Positions 24,350 to 31,071 of a DNA stretch of 46,546 bases are shown one piece after another (position 1 is the first letter of the stretch; the number at the start of each line of letters is the position of its first letter). Both the position numbers and the translations under genes were made by a program. This DNA is from Candidatus Aquabacterium excrementipullorum (GTDB lineage Bacteria > Pseudomonadota > Gammaproteobacteria > Burkholderiales > Burkholderiaceae_C): NCBI GenBank assembly GCA_019112875.1, contig DXIO01000084.1, positions 1-46,546 of the forward strand, written 5' to 3'. The notes beneath the pieces were generated by a model. It did no database searches and was not told the DNA's origin. It saw nothing but the letters and a program-made list of their open reading frames with translations.

Positions 24350-24359
24350 ACTCTCAGGA

Positions 24360-24389
24360 CCGTGGGATGGGCTCGAGCCAATCCCGCGG
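24360..24389. promoter_or_regulatory. 30-bp near-perfect palindrome centred on GGCTCGAGCC
   Basis: Arms CCGtGGGATgGGCTC and GAGCCaATCCCgCGG match at all but two position pairs. It lies 10 bases after the preceding hairpin and 38 bases before the XapX start. As DNA it could be a dimer operator; as RNA it would fold into a second long hairpin. I see no matching copy elsewhere in the window. Confidence 0.5.
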
Positions 24390-24427
24390 TCTTTCGCTTC
24401 AAGACTGTCAATGCACCGGATGCCGCC

Positions 24428-24700
24428 ATGAAACCCTACCTCGTCTCGCTGGCCGTGGGCCTGCTCGTGGGCGTGATCTACGCCCTGTTCAACGTGCGCT
24501 CGCCAGCGCCGCCCGTGATCGCCCTGGTGGGGCTGCTCGGCATCCTCGTGGGCGAGCAGCTGCCGCCCCTGGTCAAGAAATTCTTCAGCGAGGACGCGAC
24601 GCATGCGTCCTGGCTGCATCATCAAGTCAAGCCGCACATGTTTGGCGAACTGCCCAAGTGCTCGGAACAAGACAACCTGAAGGACGCCCGCCATGGCTGA
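24428..24700 (+). CDS. XapX domain membrane protein
   Basis: A 90-residue protein whose first 45 residues, MKPYLVSLAVGLLVGVIYALF followed by NVRSPAPPVIALVGLLGILVGE, are the XapX domain: two short membrane helices joined by a Pro-rich turn. The C-terminal tail (about 46-90) is soluble, with His and one Cys. XapX proteins are of unknown function and are often found next to hydrolase genes. The ATG at 24428 is chosen because it starts the domain; an open frame to 24362 is not family sequence. Its end overlaps the start of the amidohydrolase gene by 8 bases, so the two are translationally coupled. Confidence 0.88.
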   Translation: MKPYLVSLAVGLLVGVIYALFNVRSPAPPVIALVGLLGILVGEQLPPLVKKFFSEDATHASWLHHQVKPHMFGELPKCSEQDNLKDARHG

Positions 24701-26570
24701 CACCGCCGACCTCATCCTGCACCGTGGCCTGTTCACGACCCTCAACCGCGCCCAGCCCACGGCACAGGCCGTGGCCATCAAGGACGGCCGCTTCCTGCGC
24801 GTCGGCCATGATCAGGAAGTGCTGGCGCTGGCCGGCCCGAACACCAAGGTCATCGACCTGCGCGGCCGCCGCGTGCTGCCGGGCCTGATCGACAACCACC
24901 TGCACATCATCCGCGGTGGCCTGAACTACAACATGGAGCTGCGCTGGGACGGTGTGCGCTCGCTGGCCGATGCCATGGCCATGCTTAAGCGCCAGGTCGA
25001 CGTGACGCCCGCGCCGCAATGGGTGCGCGTGGTCGGTGGCTTCACCGAGCACCAGTTCGCCGAGAAACGCCTGCCCACGCTGGAAGAGCTCAACGCCGTG
25101 GCGCCCGACACGCCCGTGTTCATCCTGCACCTGTACGACCGCGCCTTGCTCAATGGCGCCGCGCTGCGCGCCGTGGGCTACACCAAGGACACGCCCGAGC
25201 CCCCGGGCGGCCAGATACTGCGCGATGCCGCCGGCAACCCGACAGGCCTGCTGCTGGCCAAGCCCAATGCCGCGATCCTCTACGCCACGCTGGCCAAGGG
25301 CCCCAAGCTGCCGCTGGAATACCAGATCAACTCGACGCGCCATTTCATGCGTGAACTGAACCGCTTGGGCGTCACGGGCGCGATCGACGCGGGCGGCGGA
25401 TTCCAGAACTACCCGGAAGACTACGAGGTGATCGAGCACCTCTCCAAAGAGGCGCAGCTCACCATCCGCCTGGCCTACAACCTGTTCACGCAAAAGCCCA
25501 AGCAGGAAAAGGACGACTTCCTGCGCTGGACGGCGGGCACCCAATACAAGCAAGGCGATGATTACTTCCGCCACAACGGTGCCGGCGAGATGCTGGTGTT
25601 CTCGGCGGCTGACTTCGAGGACTTCCGCCAGCCCCGGCCTGACATGGGCCCCGAGATGGAAGGCGAGCTCGAAGAGGTGGTGCGCATCCTGGCGCAGAAC
25701 CGCTGGCCCTGGCGCATGCACGCCACTTACGACGAGACCATCAGCCGCGCGCTGGACGTGTTCGAGCGCGTCAACCAGGACGTGCCGCTCGAAGGCCTGA
25801 ACTGGTTCTTCGACCACGCCGAGACGATCTCCGAACAGTCGATGGACCGCATCGCGGCGCTGGGTGGTGGCGTGGCCGTGCAGCACCGCATGGCCTACCA
25901 GGGCGAGTACTTCGTCGAGCGCTACGGCCATGGCGCGGCCGAGGGCACGCCACCCGTGGCCAAGATGCTGGAGAAGGGCCTGAAGGTCTCGGCCGGCACC
26001 GACGCCACGCGCGTGGCCTCGTACAACCCATGGGTGTCGCTGTCGTGGCTGGTCACCGGCAAGACGGTGGGCGGCCTGCAGCTGTACCCGCAGCGCAGCT
26101 GCCTGGACCGCGAAACCGCCTTGCGCATGTGGACCGAAAACGTGACCTGGTTCAGCAACGAGGTCGGCAAGAAGGGACGCATCGAGGAGGGCATGCTGGC
26201 CGACCTGCTGGTGCCGGACCGCGACTTCTTCGCCTGTGCTGAGAGCGAGATCATCGACACCACCTCGGTGCTGACCGTGGTCGGCGGCAAGGTGGTGTGG
26301 GGCGCGGGCGACTTCGCCGCGCACGATGAATCCGCGCCGCCGCCGGCCATGCCCGACTGGTCGCCCGTGCGCACCTTCAAGGGCTATGGCGCCTGGGGCG
26401 AGGCCGAAGGCAAGCCGATGCAGGCCGCCGCGATGAAGCTGGCTTGCGCCTGTGCCACGGCTTGCCAGGTGCACGGGCACGACCATGCCAAATCCTGGGC
26501 GGGCGACGCGCCGGTGTCCGACTTCAAGAGCTTCTGGGGGGCGCTGGGCTGCGCCTGCTGGGCGGTGTGA
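24693..26570 (+). CDS. Amidohydrolase, YtcJ-like, with Cys-rich C-terminal tail
   Basis: A 625-residue metal-dependent hydrolase of the amidohydrolase_3 (YtcJ-like) group. The N-terminal beta-domain leads to the metal-binding GLIDNHLHIIRGG (His69 and His71). Later elements are WRMHATYDET, WFFDHAETI, and GTDATRVASYNPW with the conserved active-site Asp. It ends with the metal-domain return IEEGMLADLLVPDRDFF. The last 50 residues are unusual: LACACATACQVHGHDH, then LGCACWAV at the very end, with six Cys and two His, which could bind a metal or an iron-sulfur cluster. No signal peptide. Such enzymes cleave amides, carbamates or N-formyl groups; the substrate is unknown. It is followed 25 bases later by the MFS exporter gene. 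Confidence 0.9.
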   Translation: MADTADLILHRGLFTTLNRAQPTAQAVAIKDGRFLRVGHDQEVLALAGPNTKVIDLRGRRVLPGLIDNHLHIIRGGLNYNMELRWDGVRSLADAMAMLKRQVDVTPAPQWVRVVGGFTEHQFAEKRLPTLEELNAVAPDTPVFILHLYDRALLNGAALRAVGYTKDTPEPPGGQILRDAAGNPTGLLLAKPNAAILYATLAKGPKLPLEYQINSTRHFMRELNRLGVTGAIDAGGGFQNYPEDYEVIEHLSKEAQLTIRLAYNLFTQKPKQEKDDFLRWTAGTQYKQGDDYFRHNGAGEMLVFSAADFEDFRQPRPDMGPEMEGELEEVVRILAQNRWPWRMHATYDETISRALDVFERVNQDVPLEGLNWFFDHAETISEQSMDRIAALGGGVAVQHRMAYQGEYFVERYGHGAAEGTPPVAKMLEKGLKVSAGTDATRVASYNPWVSLSWLVTGKTVGGLQLYPQRSCLDRETALRMWTENVTWFSNEVGKKGRIEEGMLADLLVPDRDFFACAESEIIDTTSVLTVVGGKVVWGAGDFAAHDESAPPPAMPDWSPVRTFKGYGAWGEAEGKPMQAAAMKLACACATACQVHGHDHAKSWAGDAPVSDFKSFWGALGCACWAV

Positions 26571-26595
26571 GCTGCTTTGAACTGGAACGAACGAC

Positions 26596-28176
26596 ATGAC
26601 TGACAAGGCAGGCTCTTCGAGCAGCTTCGCGCCATTGCGCCAACCCATCTTCGCGATGCTGTGGACGGCCACGGTGCTCGGCAACATCGGCAGCTTCATG
26701 CGCGACGTGGCCAGCGCCTGGCTCGTCACTGACCTGTCGGCCAGCCCGACGGCGGTCGCGCTGATCCAGACGGCGGCCACGCTGCCCGTCTTCCTGCTGG
26801 CCATTCCGGCCGGCGTGCTGTCGGACATCCTGGACCGGCGGCGCTTCCTGATCGGGGTGCAGATCCTGCTGGCCTGCGTCAGCGGCACCTTGCTGACCTT
26901 GTCGGCACTGGGCATGCAGTCGGCCGAATCGCTGATCGCGCTGACCTTCGTCGGCGGCATCGGCGCCGCGCTGATGGGGCCGACCTGGCAGTCCATCGTG
27001 CCCGAGCTGGTGCCTCGGGCCGATCTCAAGAACGCGGTGGCGCTGAACTCGCTGGGCATCAACATCGCGCGGGCCATCGGGCCGGCCGCCGGCGGCCTGG
27101 TGCTGGCCAGCTTCGGCGCGGCCACCACTTATGGTGTCGATCTGATCAGCTACGCCTTCGTCATCACGGCGTTGGTGATGTGGCGGCGCCCGAAGCCGGC
27201 CGAGAACGCACTGTCCGAGGATTTCCTGAGCGCTTTCCGCGCGGGCCTGCGCTACACGCGCGCCAGCAAGGAGCTGCACGTGGTGCTGGTGCGCGCGGCG
27301 GTGTTTTTCGTGTTCGCCAGCGCGGTGTGGGCCTTGCTGCCGCTGGTGGCCAAGAAGATGCTGGGCGGCTCCGCGAGCTTCTATGGCATCCTGCTCGGCG
27401 CGGTGGGAGCAGGAGCCATCGGTGGCGCGCTGCTGTTGCCCAGGCTGAGAACCAAGCTGGATGCCGACGGGCTGGTGATGCTGGCTGCCTTGCTGTCCTC
27501 GGGCGTGATGGCGGCCTTGCTGCTGGCCCCGCCGCAGTGGGCCGCCGTGCTGTTGCTCTTGCTGCTGGGGGCGGGCTGGATCATCGCGCTGACCACGCTC
27601 AATGGCGTGGCCCAGGCCATCCTGCCCAACTGGGTGCGTGGCCGTGGCCTGGCCATCTACCTGATGGTGTTCAACGGCGCGATGGCCGCGGGCAGCCTGG
27701 GCTGGGGCCTGGTGGCGCAGGCCCTGGGCTTGCGGTCGGCCCTGTTGATCGCGGCCGTGGGCCTGACGATGGCGGCTTTGGTCTTCCACCGGCTGCGCCT
27801 GCCCAAGGGCGAGGCGGATCTGCAGCCCTCGCAGCACTGGCCCGAGCCCCTGGTGGCCGAGCCCGTGGCGCATGACCGTGGCCCGGTGATGGTGCAGATC
27901 GAATACCGGGTGCTGCACAAGGACCGCAAGGCCTTCCTGCATGCGCTCAAGCGCCTGTCCGCCGAGCGTCGCCGTGATGGCGCCTACGCCTGGGGCATCA
28001 CCGAGCATACCGGTGAGCCGGAGCTGCTGATGGAGTGGTTCCTGGTGGAGTCATGGGCGGAGCACCTGCGCCAGCATCACCGCGTCTCGCAGGCCGATGC
28101 CGACCTGCAAGGCGAGCTGCTCAAGTACCACGTCGGGCCCGACAAGCCGGTCGTGCACCACTACCTGTCGTTGTAG
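26596..28176 (+). CDS. MFS_3-type exporter with C-terminal ferredoxin-like (ABM-type) domain
   Basis: A 526-residue protein. Residues about 1-405 form an MFS carrier of the enterobactin-exporter (MFS_3/EntS-like) group: FAPLRQPIFAMLWTATVLGNIGSFMRDVASAWLV at the start and GLVLASFGAATTYGVDLISY before helix 6. Residues about 430-526 form a soluble domain (VMVQIEYRVLHKDRKAFLHAL to PVVHHYLSL) like an antibiotic-biosynthesis-monooxygenase or dimeric alpha/beta-barrel fold. This fusion occurs in the family and its role is unknown. It is the last gene of the cluster begun at 21807 and ends at a strong terminator shared with the convergent gene. It likely exports the substrate or product of the upstream hydrolases. 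Confidence 0.92.
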   Translation: MTDKAGSSSSFAPLRQPIFAMLWTATVLGNIGSFMRDVASAWLVTDLSASPTAVALIQTAATLPVFLLAIPAGVLSDILDRRRFLIGVQILLACVSGTLLTLSALGMQSAESLIALTFVGGIGAALMGPTWQSIVPELVPRADLKNAVALNSLGINIARAIGPAAGGLVLASFGAATTYGVDLISYAFVITALVMWRRPKPAENALSEDFLSAFRAGLRYTRASKELHVVLVRAAVFFVFASAVWALLPLVAKKMLGGSASFYGILLGAVGAGAIGGALLLPRLRTKLDADGLVMLAALLSSGVMAALLLAPPQWAAVLLLLLLGAGWIIALTTLNGVAQAILPNWVRGRGLAIYLMVFNGAMAAGSLGWGLVAQALGLRSALLIAAVGLTMAALVFHRLRLPKGEADLQPSQHWPEPLVAEPVAHDRGPVMVQIEYRVLHKDRKAFLHALKRLSAERRRDGAYAWGITEHTGEPELLMEWFLVESWAEHLRQHHRVSQADADLQGELLKYHVGPDKPVVHHYLSL

Positions 28177-28184
28177 TCGCTTCG

Positions 28185-28207
28185 GATGCCCGGCCAGCCC
28201 GGGCATC
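28185..28207. terminator. Bidirectional terminator between MFS and dienelactone hydrolase genes
   Basis: Perfect 9-base stem: GATGCCCGG (28185-28193) pairs with CCGGGCATC (28199-28207) around a 5-base loop. It lies 8 bases after the MFS stop and overlaps the stop of the convergent gene. No long T tract is present, but position and stem strength suit a terminator for both strands. Confidence 0.65.
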
Positions 28208-28901
28208 AGCCCAGGTGTCGGTGCAGGAAGGCGAGGGTGCGCTGCCAGGCCAGCGCGCTCGCCGCGTCGTCGCGGTGCTGCCCGCCGTGCCGGGCGAAGG
28301 CATGCTGGCAGCCCGGGTAGACGTGGATGTCGACCTCGGGGCGCGTGCCCAGCATCTGCTGGATGGACGCCTGCGCATCGGGCGGGATGAATTCATCATC
28401 GCCAGCCAGGTGAATCAGCAGCGGCGTGCTGGCGGTACGCGCTTCTTCCAGGTGGTGCTGGATGCCGCCGCCGTAGAAGGACACCGCCGCATCCACGGCC
28501 ATGCAGGCGCCAGCACGGTAGCTCAGCAAGCCACCCAGGCAGAAGCCCACGATGCCGGCCTTGCGGCCGATGCCCTCGAACTGGCGCGCATGGGCAAGGG
28601 CGGCGGCCGCATCGTTGACGCCCTTGTCGATGTCGAAGGCGGTGTACAGCGCCAAGGCCTTCTGCCATTCCTGCTCGGTGGCGTCGCTCAGCTGCACGCC
28701 GGGCTCCAACCGCCAGAACATGTCCGGGCACAGGGCCAGGAAGCCCTGCATGGCCAGTTCGTCGCAGGTCGCGCGCATGTCGGCGTTGACGCCGAAGATT
28801 TCCTGCATGACGACCACGGCGGGGGCTGCCGGGTTGGCCGGGCGTGCAAGGTAGGCATCGAAGCGGCCTTCGGGGCCGTCGATGGTGATGGTCTCGCTCA
28901 T
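28206..28901 (-). CDS. Dienelactone hydrolase family protein
   Basis: A 231-residue cytoplasmic alpha/beta hydrolase. The nucleophile is Cys121 in GFCLGG, with Asp168/169 in AGDDEF, His200 in GCQHAF, and Glu34 in MQEIFG, spaced as in dienelactone hydrolase (ClcD/CarB). This enzyme opens dienelactones from chlorocatechol breakdown, but many family members act on other esters. No chlorocatechol dioxygenase or cycloisomerase gene is in the window, so the substrate is open. The ATG at 28901 gives the family start MSETITIDGPEGRFDAYLARP. The next gene upstream on this strand (DoxX) starts 165 bases away. Confidence 0.93.
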   Translation of the reverse strand: MSETITIDGPEGRFDAYLARPANPAAPAVVVMQEIFGVNADMRATCDELAMQGFLALCPDMFWRLEPGVQLSDATEQEWQKALALYTAFDIDKGVNDAAAALAHARQFEGIGRKAGIVGFCLGGLLSYRAGACMAVDAAVSFYGGGIQHHLEEARTASTPLLIHLAGDDEFIPPDAQASIQQMLGTRPEVDIHVYPGCQHAFARHGGQHRDDAASALAWQRTLAFLHRHLG

Positions 28902-29065
28902 GTGGTCATTCTGGTTGTGAGCCCTGATGGTGGCGTCTTGGCGCGCGACGCGAATCCTTCATCGGTGGCAGCCCAAGGGTGCGCTGTCGGGAGGCGCAGG
29001 CCTTGGCACAAAGGCCAATGCCATGGGTGAGGCCATCGGACAGCCGATGAGCACGCGGCGTGCGC

Positions 29066-29518
29066 TCAAGCGTCCAGGCGTTCACGCAGGTCCACCCAGG
29101 CCACCAGGCAGAAACCACCGACCAGGCCCAGGTGCTCGAAGAACGCATTGGTGACCATGAAGCGCTCCGCAGGCGGGGCGTCCCAGAAGCGGTTCGCGAC
29201 GAAGGTGGCCATCAAGGTGAAGGCCGCCAGGGCCAGCGCGCCCAGCCAGCGCAGCCTGCCGGTGAGGATCAAGGCGCTGGCCCCGAGTTCGAGCACGATG
29301 GTGGCCAGCGCGAAGGCCGCGGCCGGCTGGATGCCGAAATGCGCCATCTCGGCCGTGGCGCCGTGGAAATCGAAGGCCTTGACCAGGCCGCCCTGGATGT
29401 AGGCGGCGCACAGGCCCAGCAGGGCGATCCAACGCAGGGCCGGGCTGGTGGCCCAGCGCGTGAACGCGGGCGGACGGTAGGTCGAGTGAAGGGAAGGAGG
29501 GCAAGTCTTGCTGCTCAT
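29066..29518 (-). CDS. DoxX-family membrane protein
   Basis: A 150-residue protein with four hydrophobic helices (about 28-45, 66-86, 90-108 and 124-141). The GGLVKAFDFHGATAEMAHFGI loop between helices 1 and 2 and LELGASALILTGRLRWLGALALAAFTLMATF are typical of DoxX-like proteins. These inner-membrane proteins are of mixed or unknown role (some tied to redox enzymes or detoxification). It is followed after 164 bases by the dienelactone hydrolase gene on the same strand. The gap 28902-29065 contains no gene that I can support. The start at 29518 has no good ribosome site. Confidence 0.88.
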   Translation of the reverse strand: MSSKTCPPSLHSTYRPPAFTRWATSPALRWIALLGLCAAYIQGGLVKAFDFHGATAEMAHFGIQPAAAFALATIVLELGASALILTGRLRWLGALALAAFTLMATFVANRFWDAPPAERFMVTNAFFEHLGLVGGFCLVAWVDLRERLDA

Positions 29519-29635
29519 GGAGGCTCGCTGTCGTCAAGAGGTGAGGTGTGCCTTCACAGTCTGAGCAGCCTGGCGGCGTTTGACATCCTCCGATCGGGAG
29601 ATGCAGGCCGGTGCTTCGACGGGCAGGATGCGCCC

Positions 29636-30283
29636 ATGGACACACATTCCCCTCCCTCGTCTGCGCCAGCCGCCACCGAAGACCGCCATCCCGAGCTGCG
29701 GACCGCGGGCCTTGACCAGGTCGTCGAACGAGCCTTGCCACGGCCTGACATGGTCACCGCGGTGATCCGTCAGAAGGTGCGGCCTGATCACCGTGTCGCC
29801 TATGAGCGGTGGCTGCATGAAGTGATTCCGGTCGCGGCGCGCTTTCCCGGACACCGGGGCGTGCAGGTGATTCCGCCAGGGCCGGGGGCGATGGCGTACA
29901 CCATCACCATCCGCTTCGACACGGTCGACCATGCGGAGGACTGGTTCAACTCGGATGTCCGCAGAGACATGCTGCAGGCCGTGAAGCCTCTGCTGGACGC
30001 GCCCGAGGAAGTGAAGACCGTCACCGGCCTGGAGTTCTGGTTCGAGTCCCCCGCGTCGGCGCCCGGGCCCAAGCGCTTCAAGCAGGCGCTGGTGACGCTG
30101 TCCGTGATCTTTCCGCTGACCACGGCGCTGGGCCTGACGCTGGCGCCGCAGTTCCACGTTCTGCCCGGGATCTGGGCGCGCCTGGCGGGCAACCTCGCGG
30201 TGGCCACGGTGACGGTGTTCTCGATGACCTACCTCATCATGCCGCGCTACACGCGGGCCATCAGCGGCTGGCTTTCACGCTGA
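29636..30283 (+). CDS. Membrane-anchored antibiotic-biosynthesis-monooxygenase-fold protein
   Basis: A 215-residue protein. Residues about 38-135 have the ABM/ferredoxin-like fold, MVTAVIRQKVRPDHRVAYERWLHEVIPVAARFPGH with FDTVDHAEDWFNSD. The C-terminal part has two membrane helices (about 143-163 and 174-197), ending in a short cytoplasmic tail. This ABM plus two-helix arrangement is a recognised but unstudied bacterial type; whether it has monooxygenase activity is unknown. The ATG at 29636 has AGGA at nine bases. It lies divergent from the DoxX gene (gap 117 bases) and is convergent with the NarL-like regulator. Confidence 0.86.
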   Translation: MDTHSPPSSAPAATEDRHPELRTAGLDQVVERALPRPDMVTAVIRQKVRPDHRVAYERWLHEVIPVAARFPGHRGVQVIPPGPGAMAYTITIRFDTVDHAEDWFNSDVRRDMLQAVKPLLDAPEEVKTVTGLEFWFESPASAPGPKRFKQALVTLSVIFPLTTALGLTLAPQFHVLPGIWARLAGNLAVATVTVFSMTYLIMPRYTRAISGWLSR

Positions 30284-30318
30284 TCGTGGCACGGAGCGCG
30301 GCGCCGCATCGCGCGGTG

Positions 30319-30951
30319 TCAGCGCACCAGCAAGGGCTCTTCGATCAGCCCGCGTGTGACGGCAATGCTGGCGGCCTGGGTGCGCGTGGCGGCCTCCAGC
30401 TTGCCCAGCACGGCTTTCACATGCGCCTTCACGGTGCCGATGGAGATGTCCAGGTCCAGCGCGATGCCCTTGTTGCTGCGGCCCGTGGCGACCAGCGACA
30501 GCACCTGCCGCTCGCGCGCCGTGAGCGTGGAGCGAGCCAGGCTGTCGGCAATGCGCTGGGCGGCGATGGCGCAGAAGTAGCGCGAGCCGCGTGCCAGGTG
30601 GCGCACGGCCTGCACCAACTCGTGCACCTCGCAGCCCAGGTCGATGTAGCCGTCCACCCCGGCATCCAGCGCGGAGCGGACTTCATGCTCGCGGTCCTGC
30701 GCGGTGATCACCAGCACCCGTGTGGCGGGCAGGTGGCGGGCCCGAGGGCGTTGGCGGCCCTGCGCCGCGATCTGCAACCCGCGAGCATAGTCGGCCACGA
30801 TGACCTGGGCCTGCGGCTCATCGCCGGGCAAGGCATCCTCGTTCACGACCTCCAGGTCCACCTGCTGGCGCAGCACGGTGCACAGGCCGATGGCCACGAG
30901 CGGGTCGGCGTAGGACACGGCGATCCGGGTGCGGGAAGGGGCGAAGTTCAT
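30319..30951 (-). CDS. NarL/FixJ-type response regulator, atypical receiver
   Basis: A 210-residue regulator with an N-terminal receiver (about 8-120) and a C-terminal LuxR helix-turn-helix (about 143-202): LTARERQVLSLVATGRSNKGIALDLDISIGTVKAHVKAVLGKL. The likely phosphate acceptor is Asp54 (VIVADYARG), and Thr83 is kept. The conserved receiver Lys, normally in GYLLK, is replaced (GYIDLG, Leu105), and only one N-terminal acidic residue (Asp16) is seen, so phosphorylation control may be altered. No histidine kinase gene is adjacent. The ATG at 30951 has GGAG at good spacing, better than the upstream ATGs of the frame. The 120-base gap before it shows nothing I can assign. Confidence 0.9.
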   Translation of the reverse strand: MNFAPSRTRIAVSYADPLVAIGLCTVLRQQVDLEVVNEDALPGDEPQAQVIVADYARGLQIAAQGRQRPRARHLPATRVLVITAQDREHEVRSALDAGVDGYIDLGCEVHELVQAVRHLARGSRYFCAIAAQRIADSLARSTLTARERQVLSLVATGRSNKGIALDLDISIGTVKAHVKAVLGKLEAATRTQAASIAVTRGLIEEPLLVR

Positions 30952-31071
30952 GGTGTGAAGCTCCATCAATGCGGTCGGGTCGGCCGCCGGATAGGTGGCG
31001 CCCGGTGAATCATGGGCGTCATCCTGACCGCAATGCCCGCGCGTGGCGAGTGATGTGTTGTGAAGCTTTGT

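Noticed and set aside
28902..29065. Small frames in the gap between dienelactone hydrolase and DoxX genes
   Set aside because: No ribosome site and no conserved motif. They are short, Arg-rich chance frames.
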